Shown here in pieces: positions 12,457 to 23,508 of a stretch of 64,000 bases of DNA. Origin of the DNA: Celoporthe dispersa (lineage: Eukaryota; Ascomycota; Sordariomycetes; Diaporthales; Cryphonectriaceae); the NCBI GenBank assembly GCA_016584495.1, contig WAID01000001.1:2232001-2296000 (forward strand), written 5' to 3'. Within the stretch, counting starts at the first letter, position 1. Every line of letters starts with the position of its first letter. Under the pieces are notes generated by a model, which worked only from the letters and a program-made list of their open reading frames with translations, was not told where the DNA came from and searched no databases. A program made the translations under genes and the position numbers.

Positions 12457-12940
12457 AGGGCCTTTTTTGAGAATGGGAGTGGAAAGAGAAGAGGAAGGAG
12501 AAGAAGCCCCGGTGGGGGGGGGGGAGGGAAAAGCCTGTGGATACAAGGCCCAAAATTAAAATTCAAAACAGAGGGGAGTTATTTTTTAAAATTGCTATAT
12601 TGTACGCATTTGGCCATATCATTGATAGAGAGAATGGGAGACCTACTTTAGACTTACTGTCAAACCAGGAAGGATCCCAAGGCCACTCACCGCCCTTCTC
12701 CTTCCAAGCTGCCTTCTACACATCTTGATCGTTCTTGTTGAACCCATTTGACTTATTTTTTATTGGTATCTCTGCCCTCTCTACGAGCTGGACTTATTCA
12801 CAGTCTGAATTCCAGGTCTTTGCGGGCTTCTTCTAATGCCTCTGCCACAGCCGGACGGCCCCTCCTTCTCTCTCTCTCTCTCTCTCTCTCCCCACTTCGT
12901 CCGACTCTTCCCACAATTCCTCAGCATCGTCGGTGCGGAC
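12457..12940. other. Convergent 3' intergenic region
   Basis: 484 bases between the stops of FGAM synthase (+) and the importin gene (-). It contains a G-run at about 12515-12524 and a (TC)n tract at 12867-12890. It will hold both 3' UTRs and terminators. No gene was seen. Confidence 0.45.
12867..12890. repeat. (TC)n microsatellite
   Basis: About 12 TC units just 3' of the importin gene stop. Confidence 0.8.
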
Positions 12941-15900
12941 CTACTGCGACGACACAGGCCCATTTGCCAGCCTCTCGAAGCCGGCCAGAACCTCGTGGTC
13001 CACATTCACGACCCAGTCGTCCCTGAACGCCGCCTCCCCGCCGGCCCTTGCCACAAGGCCCTGGAGCCGTTCCGTAATGAACCCGTAGGTCCGTATCGTA
13101 TGCACTGGGTCGTGGGAAGTGACGACGCACTCGCCGTTCTCGAGCGGAGTGCCTTCCTCGCTGATGGGCGGCGCCTCCCATACGAGGCCGTCCTCGCCTA
13201 ACGCGTTGCCGTCATGAACCTCCAGAACGATGGTCGTCCACATGGTGAAGTAGTCTTGCAGCGACGAGCAGACGAGGTCCTGGACGGGGCGGGACAGCTC
13301 GGCGAGGCGCGTGAGCGCGAGGCAGGACAGCTTCTGCCTCTCCACGTCGGCCATAGACGTCAGCGCGGAGAACCACTGGGTTGATAACCACGGCCAGATC
13401 TGCGTGAAGTCGCCGGCACCGAGGGAGGTGAGAGCGGAGACGAGGAGGACCGGGTCGGCGACGGCGATGCGTGCTAGGATGCTAAAGTAGGCCAGCTTGT
13501 GAGACCACTCCAGGGCTTCCTTTTTCGCAGCGTTGGGACCCGTGAGTTGTGTATGTTCCCAGTCCTCGTGGATGCGTTGCAACATGGTGTGCAGGAGCCC
13601 GAGGGAACCAAGTTCCTGCACAATGGTGGACACGCCATTGGTGCCGCCGAGGTGGGAAGCGGCGATGAAGATGAGCTCCATCGTGCGGTCGCTTGTCAGG
13701 ACGTCCGCGCTGCGGCCGCGGGTGTGAGCTTGAAGGGGGGCGGATAGTGCTTGTAAGGTGTTTCGCCGCAGGCCGTCGGATAGAATGGCGTCAGGCGCCA
13801 GGATGATATATGCCTTGAGGATCTCGAAGGCAGCCTCGGCAAGATGAGGCTCGTTTTCGATGAGCGGAAGGACGAGGGGCTGCAGGCTGGTCATTTCTGT
13901 GCACAGCGGAGCCGCGCTCTGAATAATGAGGGACCTCCAGAGATCAACAATGTCCTCTAGGAAGGCCTCGTTTGAGGGATCGTTCATGCACTGGGCGACG
14001 ATGGGGAGCATCGTTGACTGGTAGCGTCGTGACTCAGCCCCGATGGAGGTGACCAGTGCCACTAGAACTGCTATTATGGCTGCTTTGATCATGTGTGCGT
14101 CGCCGGCAGCATCCCAGAGGGTCGGAAGTGCTGACATGATAGGGTCCGCAAACGGCAGGACGTGCTCTTCCATGCGCTGTATGCACACTCTCAGCGTCTC
14201 GAAGAGGGCCTGCTTTGTGTCTTCCACGACCACGTCCGGGAGTAGGTTGATGACCTGCGGCAGGATGTCTGGAGCGTAGGTGGCGAACAAGTCTCCGGGA
14301 AACTCGAAGTCGTCCGCGATGTCCTTCAGCTGTCTCGCTGCGGTGAGGCGGACCACCTCGTCGTTGTTTTCGTCTTTGTCGTTCAGGATATGGCGGTAGA
14401 TGTCGAAGATGAGGGGCCGGCTCGCGTTGGCAATCTTGACCGGCACCCAGGTGCTGATCAGGATTGCTATCCTGCGGCGGAGGACCTTGGCGAGGGGCCC
14501 GGTGGACTGTGCATCTTGCACCAGCGTCGTTGACAGGAAGCTGTCGAAATCGAAAGCCTGGGAGATGTTGGGCGCAGAGGCACCCATGGCGGTGTAAATG
14601 GCGTCCTTGGTAATGACATCTGCGTCTGAGATGGTTGCCTGGTGAAAGTATGACAGCAGTGGGGGGGTCAAGAGGTCTTTGTAGTAGACCAGCAGGTCCA
14701 GGAAGACCCGCTCGGCGCAAGGCCTGACGCTGAATTGCCAGGCATCCCCGAGATATTGCTCTGTCGCCTCAAAGTCCTCCGGATCTGTCTCCCAGGCTTC
14801 CAGGTCTGCCTTCCGGAAGATCAAAAGTTTGGTGATGATAACATTAACGATCTGCATGACGAGCTCGTCCTTGAGCAGCTCGGCCCGGAGCACCTGAACG
14901 GCCGCGTCCTTCTGCTGCACGAATTCTTTGCTAATATATTTGAAGGTCTGGACCGGTTTCCAGACGATAGCGACGCAGCTCTTGACCAGCAGGAGTCCTT
15001 TGAGGGCCAACCTCTCAAGTAATGGGCCCTCGACCTTGGACTTGGAGCCAGCGCCGCCCGCAGCTGTGGTCTGCCTCAGACCGCCGGACTCGTTGAAGAC
15101 CTCGGCAAAATTTGCCACGAGATCCCAGTACGCGAGCACGAGGGGGACAGAGTTGGGGAGGATGGGGAAGCTCGCGGGGTGCGCCTCGGACATCTCCAGG
15201 TGGAGCTTTGTGAACTGCAGAAGGTGCTTCCCTATCACGTCCTGGTGGCGCGCAGGGACGCTGGAGTCGTGGCCGACGTAGCCGAGAAACCGGCCAAAGT
15301 GGTCTTGTGTGAGGGACCAGAACTCGACCACAACCTTGTCCTTGGCTGGGTTCTCATAGCCCAGGATCAGCAGTCGGCGCAGGATCTTCGCGGCAGAGAG
15401 GCTGTTCTGCATGGCCAGGCCCGCCAGGTCCTCATCTCCCTGCCCAGACGACAGCCAGGTGGTCCACAGGCCCGTCCGCTCCGAGTACATCTCCCCTAAG
15501 AGGTAGACTAGCTCAGGCGTGACGGCCTGCAGGGCGGTCTGCGACTTGCGCAGCCGAGCAGCCCCCAGCTCCTTGACGATACGCAGCAGGAGGACGAGAG
15601 CACCGCCCAGGAGCCACTGGTCGCCGTTCTTGTACTGCCTCAGCAGATCGATCAGGCTGGGAAGGGCTCCGGGCCAGTAGTCCGGGTAGTCTATGCGGAG
15701 GACTTTGGCGGTTGCGAGGGCGTTGTGCAGGGCAAAGGCCCTGTCTTCCTCGCCGATGGTGCCCTCGTACAATCTTGATCTCAGCGAGGCCTTGTCGTCG
15801 GGACTGATGGTATTCTTGGCGCTGAGGCGCCAGTACTTGTCGATGCCGTTCTTGATCTGCAGTATGGCGAGGAATCGTATCTCTCTCGGGATGGACCTGT

Positions 15901-16151
15901 CGAGGAAGACGGACTGCACGGTGCCAGGGAGCCGCTGGTCAGCCTGGGACGGGGCCCGAAGAGGTGACAGCGGGTCGAGAACCTACCTGCAGCGAGGGAA
16001 AGTAGCCCTGCTGGGTCTCCCACGTGTTGAGCTGCTTGCCCGCCGCCTGTCTCTGGATGCTGTCCATCGACGTGGCGGCCTGGAGGGCCTTGCAGAGCTC
16101 CTGCAGGCTCAGGGGGTTCGCCGCCCCGGGGACCTCAATGGCGAAGCTCAT
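12941..16151 (-). CDS. KAP120: Importin-beta family karyopherin, Kap120/importin-11 type
   Basis: Nuclear transport receptor built of HEAT repeats. In yeast Kap120 imports cargo such as Rpf1 and aids 60S maturation. Two exons: 16151-15987 (ATG, MSFAIEVPG) and 15913-12941, joined across a 73-bp GTAGGT...GTGCAG intron in phase 0, giving 1,045 aa (yeast Kap120 is about 1,030). The importin-N region spans about residues 35-105 and includes QRQAAGKQLNTWE, FLAILQIKNGIDKYWR and then IDYPDYWPGALPSLIDLL, which is diagnostic of this branch. The rest is alternating hydrophobic helices with no stop or frame problem. The acidic C-terminal part around EAPPISEEGTPLENGE is variable. It is convergent with FGAM synthase. 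Confidence 0.9.
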
Positions 16152-16883
16152 CGTGTCGGTGGAGGAGGTGGTCGGGTGGGTGAGGGCCGCAGCATGCAGC
16201 ACGGCGGCAGTATGGCGATCACCAGGTCTGGGAATGTCGTCAGTGGGGGAGACGCGGCTGGGAAACGCGACAGCGGGCAGGTCCTTTTACGTTTCCATGG
16301 AGGGGTAGGAAGGGAAGCCAAAGACCCCTGCTCACCAGCGCAACAACTGCTGTAAGTACGTGCTGTACCTGCAAGGTACTGACTCACTGATGTATCCAGC
16401 CGATATACTACGAGGATGGTCCCCCAGCACAATGGCCCCCTACTTTACAATATTCTTCAATAGAAATGGAGAGAGGATAAATCAAGCTTTTTATGACTCA
16501 CTAATATGCTTCACAAGTACCGCAAATAAAGAAGGTTGTCTTGTATTCTGTTGGGCAAACTTTCAGGGCTCCAGCGGTAGTACCTGAGTACCCAAGTACC
16601 GTGGTAGCAGCCAAACAGCTCTCAAGGGCAGCACCCAGCGGCCCTTACTACAGGGGTCTAGAGTAGCGCCTGGGACTGGACTTCCCAAGCAAACCTCACC
16701 TCCTACAACAAATACGCGAGAATGAGAACTACAGCAATCGCATCTTGCAGCAAGCCTTCTTTTTCTCTTCTTCTTCCTCTTACAGACATTCCCAGGCCAT
16801 ACATAAGTCAAGGCCCATCAATCTGGTCGATGACAACTTTACACTAGATCTTGGTCATCTCCAGCAGCACCGCAGTTCTCTCT
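16152..16883. other. Intergenic, importin promoter side
   Basis: 732 bases 5' of the importin gene and 3' of the MDR reductase, both on minus. AT-richer from 16430 to 16560. No coding signal. Confidence 0.45.
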
Positions 16884-18271
16884 CTAGGTAATTCTATACA
16901 CCAGCTTCTCGCCACCGATAGGCTTCATATACCCCTCGGCCCTCTCGCCCTCACGTCTGGACTCCCCACCCGGAAAGGCAGAGGCCATGACTCCAGAGCT
17001 GAGGAGAGGGAACGCATCAGGCACGATGCGCTCGAGACCGCCTGGCATAAGTCTCACCGGGTTAGGCTGGATGAGCGTCTTGCCCGCAACGGCTCCCCTG
17101 CGTCCAGTAGCTGTAGAGACTGGCAGCAAACTTACGAGCAGCCGGGTTCGCGGGTACCTGGAGACCTGCAGCATATCTCGTGAGCGCTCTGGCCAAGCCG
17201 GCTCGAGCCGGGTGTGAGGGTGCGGTCGGGGTGTGAAGACTACTTACCCCTGGACTGCAGCGCATGGCCCAGACACTCGAAGACGATGTTGTAGACGGGC
17301 TTGATCTCGATGTCGTCCATCGAGAACCCTGCCGCTGGAGGGGCCCGGACGATGACAAACTGGCCCGACCTCTTCAGGACCGACTCCGTCTTGATGACCG
17401 TCTCGCCCTCGGTGACGCAGTCGACGGCGAGACTGACACCAAGGCCGCCGGTCAGCTGGCGGACACGCTCGGGCCAGTCTGCCTCGTGGTAGTCCACCAG
17501 CGCGTCGTAGCTGTACGGCGCCCTCTTCAGCATCTCGTGCCTGGCCCCGCTGGCCGCCCCGAACAGCTTGACGGCTCGGCCGGACGTGCTGGCCGCGAGG
17601 TGGACCAGCTGTGCGGCGAACAGGCCCACGGACGTCGACGCGCCGTAGAGGAAGACCGCGAGGGGTTCTTCCCCCGCGCTGGTGGTCGAGGCCCAGAAGG
17701 GCGAGGGCAGGCCGAGATGGAAGTAGAGGCTCTGGGCTGCTGTCAGGCCGCAGGCAGAGATGGTGGAGGCTTCCTCGTAGGACATGGAGTCTGGGATGAG
17801 CCAGACGAGATCCCATTCCGGGTGGACGTACTCGGCGAACGCACCGGGGCGGTCGTTGGACGAGCAGGCTGGTTGGGTGTCAGCCAAGCCAAGCCAAAGA
17901 GAAGAAGGAGAAAAAAAAAGAATTCCGGCCAGCTATCAGGGCAGTGATGATGCTCTCTTTGGGGGGAGGGGAGGGGGGGTTCCTAGACTTGCCTCCCTGT
18001 AAGACACCAGCGACCCTGGCTCCCACTTTCAGCCTCGGGTCTGAAGAGGCCCCCGCAGGCCCTCTGGTACCTCCACGACCTCACCAGCGAAGTCAATACC
18101 GATAACCCTCTCTGGCTGGGCTGCGACTGGCGATATGACCCAGACAGCATCCACCGGGTTGAGCGCCACGGCATGAACCTTGACGAGGATCTCGTTGGCC
18201 GCTGGGACGGGGACTGGAACGTCCTTGACGACAGCCGTCTTGTCTGCCGTGATGAGGACGAGGGCTTTCAT
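16884..18271 (-). CDS. Zinc-type MDR reductase, trans-enoyl-reductase-like
   Basis: NAD(P)H-dependent medium-chain reductase. Start ATG 18271 (MKALVLITADKTAVVKDV). Exons 18271-17993, 17868-17248 and 17165-16884. The GroES-like part has KVHAVALNPVDAVW, IGIDFAGEVVEV, VGARVAGVLQG and NDRPGAFAEYV. The Rossmann part has FLYGASTSVGLFAAQL (about residue 170). The C-terminal RLMPGGLERI...KLVYRIT end is typical of the LovC/ToxD-like group. Intron 1 uses a GC donor (GAG|GCAAGT). Two single-base changes break the frame: one base short in the G-rich stretch matching 18030-18070, before KVGARV, and one base extra in the C4 run at 17095-17098, before GAVAGKTLIQ. The summed exons (1,182 nt, 393 aa) stay divisible by three. 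No polyketide synthase lies nearby, so the substrate is unknown. Confidence 0.82.
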
Positions 18272-18808
18272 TGTTTGCGACAGGCTGGAATAAGGTGCGG
18301 TCAGGTGTGGCGTCTCTCTGCCTGTGCGGTCTGTCTTGGATATTGGAGGCCGATTGTGTCGGTCCAAGACCATCTGGGCGAGGATGTCCTGCCATCTTTA
18401 TAGGGATCGACTGCTCTGCCAGAGGGCACCGTCCCTCATCGTCGGCAATATGCCTGAAGGGGGAGGCACCTGGGCACATCTACCGCCCCGACCGCTTGTC
18501 TGTTGTGAGGATAATTCTCTGCATCACTAATCATGGGCGTTTTAGCAGTGTCAGACTGCACATTTGTAATTGGGACCGGCGAACTACTCTTTTCGGGTTT
18601 GCGTGGACTCGGGCCAAATTTCTGCCGTTCACCGCAGCACCGAGGCCGAGGACGGGTTATGGCTACCGCGCAGGAACCTTGGGCCGTCTCGGGGCAGAGA
18701 GGGTGGTTCTTGAATGTACAGGAACATTATTTTTTTATTTCCTTTTTTATTTCTCTTTCTTTCCTTTCCCTTCCCTCCCTAGTCTTGTCTAGCATGTAGC
18801 AGCGCGCC
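18272..18808. other. Intergenic spacer between two MDR genes
   Basis: 537 bases holding the promoter of the 16884-18271 gene and the 3' end of the next. T-rich stretch at about 18728-18785. No gene seen. Confidence 0.4.
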
Positions 18809-19883
18809 TCATAACTTTGCCTGGTCGTCCTGAGGAACCTTGACGACGACCTTGCCCCAGGTCTCCCTGCTCCCCAGCGCCTTGAGGGCCTCCGGAACGC
18901 TCTCGAGCCCGACAAACTCCTTATCCGTGAACACGGTGGCCCTGAACCGGCCGGCCTCGACCAGCGCCAGGATCTCCTCCCAGACCCTCCTCTCGGTCTT
19001 GGTCTCCATCTTGGCATACATGCCCCAGTGGATGCCCACGATGCTGATGTTCTTCAGGAGCACCTTGTTCAGCGCCAGCTTCTCGATCGTCCCGGCGGCG
19101 AAGCCCACCACCAGGATCCTCCCGTTCCAGGCCACGCACTTGGTGCTCTTGTCCACCAGGCCCACGGGGTCATAGACGATATCCACGCCCCTGCCGCCGG
19201 GGGTGAGCCTCCTCACCGCCTCGGGCCACTTCTCGTCGCGGTAGTCGACGACGTGGTCCGCCCCGAACTGCCTCGCCACCTCCAGCTTCCTCTGGGTCCC
19301 CGCCGTCGCGATGACCGTGGCCCCGAACGCCTTGGCGACCTGCACCGCCGCCAGGCCCACACCGCCGGCCGCGGCATGCACCAGCACGCAGTCGCCCGCC
19401 TGGACGCCCGCCCTGACCACCAGCGCGGCGTAGCTCGTCGGGGCCGTGACGAACAGCCCCGCGGCGTCGGTCGACGACCACCCCCTGGGCTGCGGGAACA
19501 GGCTGGCCTCGACGGCGCACACCCTCGTGGCGTAGGCGCCCTGGTTTGCGCCGAACACGCGCGTGCCGACGGGGTACCTGGGGTTTGGGCTCCCCGACGG
19601 CGTGGACAGGACGACGCCTGCAAACTCCATGCCCGAGACCCACGGGAAGGCGGGCTGGTGCTGGTACTTGCCCTGGACCTGCAGGATGTCGAAGAAGTTG
19701 GTGGCTGCTGCGTGGACGGAGATGAGGTACTGGTCCGGGCCCGGCACCGGGTCCTGGAGCTCGGTCACCTTGAGGTCGTCGAGTTTCTGTGCGGACGTCA
19801 TGGGTTAGCAGGTATGCATACCTGTCAGCTCTCCTCGGACAACAACTGACCTTGACATATTGGGCGACTTGTATTCCCCTCAT
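18809..19883 (-). CDS. Quinone oxidoreductase-type MDR protein
   Basis: NADPH-dependent quinone/enone reductase family (zeta-crystallin/QOR), probably cytosolic. Exon 1 at 19883-19851 encodes the 11-residue MRGIQVAQYVK. A 64-bp intron (GTCAGT...CGCACAG) leads to exon 2 at 19786-18809. The total is 336 aa, the family's normal length. Motifs: VHAAATNFFDILQVQGKYQ near the start, PWVSGMEFAGVV, the nucleotide-binding HAAAGGVGLAAVQVAKAFGA, GADHVVDYRDEKW, and VDIVYDPVG. No catalytic zinc ligands of the alcohol dehydrogenase type are apparent. The intact frame contrasts with the neighbouring MDR gene. Sequence divergence between the two argues for separate subfamilies rather than a recent duplication. 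Confidence 0.9.
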
Positions 19884-20700
19884 CTTGAGGACAGGAGGTT
19901 TGGTTTTTTTTCTTCTATGCAGCCTGGGAGTAATATAGGTTTCAATGTTTCCAGGCGGGCTGAAGAGGAAGCAAGAAAACAAGAGAGAGTCTGTATGACC
20001 AGTCGAGGTGAGGTTGCAAGTTACAGGTGAGGACGTCGAGTCCAGGAAGAGAGAGAGAGAATCTGGGGTGCAGGAACAAGCCCCAGATCCGCTAACTAAT
20101 GCGGAGAGCCGAGGCACTTCAACCAGCAGCGACAGGGATCACGACAGTGCCCACGACGATGTGCTCTAATATAACAACACTCTATTCGCGGCCGCTGATC
20201 AGGTGCAGTTGTTTGTTGGCTCTGCTTGGGCTCGAGGTGATCTCCCCAAGTACATTCTCGCCAGGCGCAGTGTCTTCTCTCTCTTGTCCATTTTTTAAAA
20301 TTCTGATGCGGGCATCACGCACCACGCCCGTTGATGACGCCGCCAACGCTGAGGGCGGCAAGATATATAAATAAATAAAAAATAAAATAACAAAGTGATT
20401 GCGCCGCGCCAAGCTCCAACCCATCGTATAACTGGCGTCTTTCCCTCTCTGGTCTTGACGATGAACACAGCCGAGCCGTAAAACCCCACGGCCGCTGCAG
20501 TTGAGCCTATTTTCCAGGCAATCTGGTCACTCTCGCTGTCTCGGGGCCAACCGACCTCATCTGAGCTCAGGCACAGGGACAAACAACTATGTAGGCCGCA
20601 GGAGCCTCGAGAAAGAGAGGGAGAAGGGGGGAGGGGAAAAAATCAGAAATCAAAATAGAAATTGAGGTCTGTTCCCGTGGGCTGACCCGCCCTCGGCCCA
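19884..20700. other. Intergenic spacer
   Basis: 817 bases between the QOR promoter and the RPA43 stop. AT-rich stretch at 20360-20395. No coding signal. Confidence 0.4.
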
Positions 20701-21930
20701 TCATATCATGATATCCTTCAGCTTCGTCATGCTGGACTCGGGCAGCCTCATGGTCGGGTACAGCAGCCCGTTGGGGTTCTGCCTCGCGCGCCTGGCCCTC
20801 TCCGCCTCCCGCTCCTCGGCAGCGATCTTCTTCTCGGCCTCGTCGTCCAGCATCGTACCCTGCAGGCTGAGGTAGGTGTAGTCGCCCGTGGACCCGCTCG
20901 AGAAGTTCTTGATGCGGAAGTAGATCTTCCCGCCGACCTTGTCCCCGCTCTCGTCCACCCAGTAGCCTGTGCTGCGCAGCCGGGGCGCAGGCTGCTTCTT
21001 CAGCCTCTCGCCGTCCTCGCCCTCGCCTCCTTCCGCTCCAGAGGGATCTTGCTCCTCGGCTGCTTCTTGCTCTTCTTGCTCTTCTTCTTCTTCCCCTTCC
21101 TCCTCCTCCTCCGCGTCTTCCTTTTCCACCCACTGCCACCCCTTCGGCAGGCTCCTCCTCGAGATGCTCGCGTTGAACTTGTCAAAGCACACCACGCCGA
21201 TGTGCCCCTCGCTCTGCAGGTTGATCTCCCCCTCCATCCACGCGCCCCGCGACGGGACAAACAGGTGCAGGTCGGCCGTCAGCCACGCGAACGGCGGCGC
21301 GTAGCACTCAAACGATTCCAGCACGACGGGCGTGTCGTCTGTCGGCGGGTCCGCCGGGTCCGCGCGCCGCGGGCGGTGCGACAGGTTGACGTTCTTGTAC
21401 GCGAGCAGCACGCCCCGGAACTTGGGCGAGTACCGGTTCAGCATCGGGTCGAGGTACTCGCGGGCCGTCTTGGTGAGGGGCTCGTCGAAGGCCGCGGGCC
21501 AGATGGGGATGCGCTGCGAGAAGGTCTGCGTGAAGAAGGGGTACTGCCTGTCGTCGGGGACGGCGGCCTGGTGGGACCCGGTGGTGGCCGCTGGGGGTGA
21601 GGAGGCGCGTCCGTGGTGGTGCTGTCTCCTGTGCTTCTTGTCTTTCGGGTCTTCGCTCTTCTGGCGCTTGTGTTTCTTCTCGGGCGACCTGGATGGTCTG
21701 GCGTCTGCGCCTGCGGCCTCGGGCTCGACGTCCTCTGTTCTTTCTTTGCGCTTCTTATCCTTGTGCTTCTTCTTTTCCTTCTTCTCCTTCCTGGGCGACG
21801 CCGCTGCCTCGGGCGCCTCGTCGACGTCCATCTCGGCAGCAGCAGGCGCCTCCTCCTCGTCGTGCCGGTGCTTGCGCTTCGACTTCTTATGGTGCTTCTT
21901 TTCGTGGTCTGACTCCATCTCGGCTGACAT
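20701..21930 (-). CDS. RPA43: RNA polymerase I subunit RPA43
   Basis: Pol I stalk subunit that pairs with Rpa14 and contacts the initiation factor Rrn3 in the nucleolus. Single exon, 409 aa, ATG 21930. A highly basic/acidic low-complexity N-terminus (residues 1-115, Lys/His/Glu blocks) precedes the Rpb7-like tip domain (ILA-like IPIWPAAFDEPLTKTAREYL, then KFRGVLLAYKNVNL). The OB-fold follows (FAWLTADLHLFVPSRGAWMEG, then HIGVVCFDKFNASISRRSLP). An acidic insert (about residues 270-300) interrupts the OB region before LRSTGYWVDESGDKVGGKIYFRIKNF in short order. Longer than yeast Rpa43 (326 aa) because of the N-terminal tail and insert. Confidence 0.92.
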   Translation of the reverse strand: MSAEMESDHEKKHHKKSKRKHRHDEEEAPAAAEMDVDEAPEAAASPRKEKKEKKKHKDKKRKERTEDVEPEAAGADARPSRSPEKKHKRQKSEDPKDKKHRRQHHHGRASSPPAATTGSHQAAVPDDRQYPFFTQTFSQRIPIWPAAFDEPLTKTAREYLDPMLNRYSPKFRGVLLAYKNVNLSHRPRRADPADPPTDDTPVVLESFECYAPPFAWLTADLHLFVPSRGAWMEGEINLQSEGHIGVVCFDKFNASISRRSLPKGWQWVEKEDAEEEEEGEEEEEQEEQEAAEEQDPSGAEGGEGEDGERLKKQPAPRLRSTGYWVDESGDKVGGKIYFRIKNFSSGSTGDYTYLSLQGTMLDDEAEKKIAAEEREAERARRARQNPNGLLYPTMRLPESSMTKLKDIMI

Positions 21931-22325
21931 CTTGCGGAGGGTGCGGCTCGAAAGGGACGTGTCGGCGGTCGCCAGAAGGAAGTCGTGGGTCGTGGTGGTC
22001 GCAGATGCACGAATCCAAGCTTCTTTCGGCCCAGAACTTTTTTTTTTTTTCTGCCGAAAGTCTGCGCTGCAACACCAATTGATTGAGGCCCCATACCTCG
22101 ATACGGCACACCGCCTGACTCGGGTGGCCCAACATACTGCATAGTAGTTTGTTACATACCAAAGTACTACATATGGTACTACATGTGGTACCTATGTTCA
22201 TAATATCTAGCATTTGACAAGATTTATAGAACTCTCCAGATTTTGTGGGAAGATGAGGTATTAATCCCAATTCTCTCTCTTTCTCTTTTTTTCTTTTCCT
22301 TTTTCTTTCTGCAATTTTTTTTAAA

Positions 22326-22357
<32 letters not shown>

Positions 22358-22787
22358 CACGAGCATACTTGCTTCTTAAAGTCACACTGAATGCTGTCGT
22401 GGCTGATGCATGGCCCGAGGTCCTTTATATCTTGGGGTCCCCAAACCCCCTTTTTCATTGGCGAGTCTATATCTATACCTGATCCTGGACCAGCCATGTC
22501 TAGTATTAGACTAGCCCGAAATTTCCCTCGTGGCTGAGAGACAGCCGTCGCTTGACTTCGGGATGCACTGTAGCCTTCGGCCTTCATCTGCCCGCCGAGC
22601 AACGGCTTTGAACAAGCTGTACCACGCGTGCTCGCGCTGGGTCGCCCTCGGCGATGACATATGCCGATTGGCTAGTAGAGAGTTCAGTAGGCGGGCATGC
22701 CTGCCAGCCATCGAGCCCCGGCTGTGGGGGACCTCGACCTGACGAGGTTTCCAAGGTTGGTTTGTCTTCCGATCCCGTGCAGATGCT
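21931..22787. other. Intergenic: RPA43 promoter and TMA23 3' side
   Basis: 857 bases. A pyrimidine-rich stretch (22275-22320) runs into an A-run and a (GA)n tract at about 22335-22357. No gene was recognised. Confidence 0.45.
22335..22357. repeat. (GA)n microsatellite
   Basis: About 11 GA units after an A-run, between RPA43 and TMA23. Confidence 0.8.
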
Positions 22788-23508
22788 TCAGCCTTCTTCG
22801 ACCTTGCGCCGCTTGTCCTTCTCCTCGCGCCGCTTCCGTTTAGCCTCTTTCCTTGCCCGGCGCTCTTCCTTGGGCTCTGGCACGGTGTTCTTCTTGCTGC
22901 TCCTGACCGCCGTTGTCGCGTCGGTCTTGTTCCCCCTCTCGGCCCTTTTTTGACTTGTCCTTGCTCTTCGGTTTGCTCCCGGCGGGCCGCAGGGCCTCTG
23001 CAGCGGCAGCGAGTTGTCTTGCCGCCCTGGCAGCCTTCCTCTTCCTCCTCTCCGCCCTCCTGGCCCTCCTCTCCTCTCTGGACTCCTCCCTCGTGGGCGC
23101 AGGCTCCACCTCAGGCGTCGCATCCGTCGACCCGCCCGCCTCGTCCTCCCCGCCCGGCCTGATGGTGCCCTGCAGCAGGCCCCCGCTCACAAAGCACGAG
23201 TACAGGCCGTTGGCGCCCGCATATTTCCCGCCGCCGCCCGAGGAGGCCAGCAGGCCGCCCAGCTTGGTGTTGGTCTTGGTCTGCACGATGCTCGTCTTGC
23301 CCGAGGTGTCGAGGCTCTTGAGCTGCTCGTCGAGGGCGTTGAGCCACCACTGGTCGCTCGTGACGTGGCTCTTGCGGCCGACGCCGAGGACGTTGTTCTT
23401 GCGGGAGACGAGGATGGGTTTGGCCAGGCCGATGGTGTCGTCGGTCTTGTGGAGGGAGTGGCCGGAGCCGCGCCATCCCTGGGATTTGAGGAGGGCGTGG
23501 GCGTCCAT
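22788..23508 (-). CDS. TMA23: G-patch ribosome-biogenesis protein TMA23
   Basis: Small nucleolar G-patch protein linked to 40S/60S assembly in yeast. ATG 23508. The N-terminus MDAHALLKSQGWRGSGHSLH carries the G-patch-like start. It is followed by GLAKPILVSRKNNVLGVG and TSDQWWLNALDEQLKSLD, the family hallmark, and then a Lys/Arg-rich tail. The upstream frame reaches SKDKSKK and then turns into Gln/Arg-rich sequence with a stop at about 22840. The adjacent frame gives KNTVPEPKEERRARKEAKRK and stops at 22788, which is the Lys-rich tail expected. One base too many in the T6 run at 22946-22951 (or the C5 run at 22932) explains this and gives 239 aa. If the frame is real as printed, the protein has an unusual C-terminus. 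Confidence 0.82.

Noticed and set aside
16884..19883. Recent tandem duplication of MDR genes
   Set aside because: The two proteins differ in length, motifs and intron positions and fit different MDR subfamilies.
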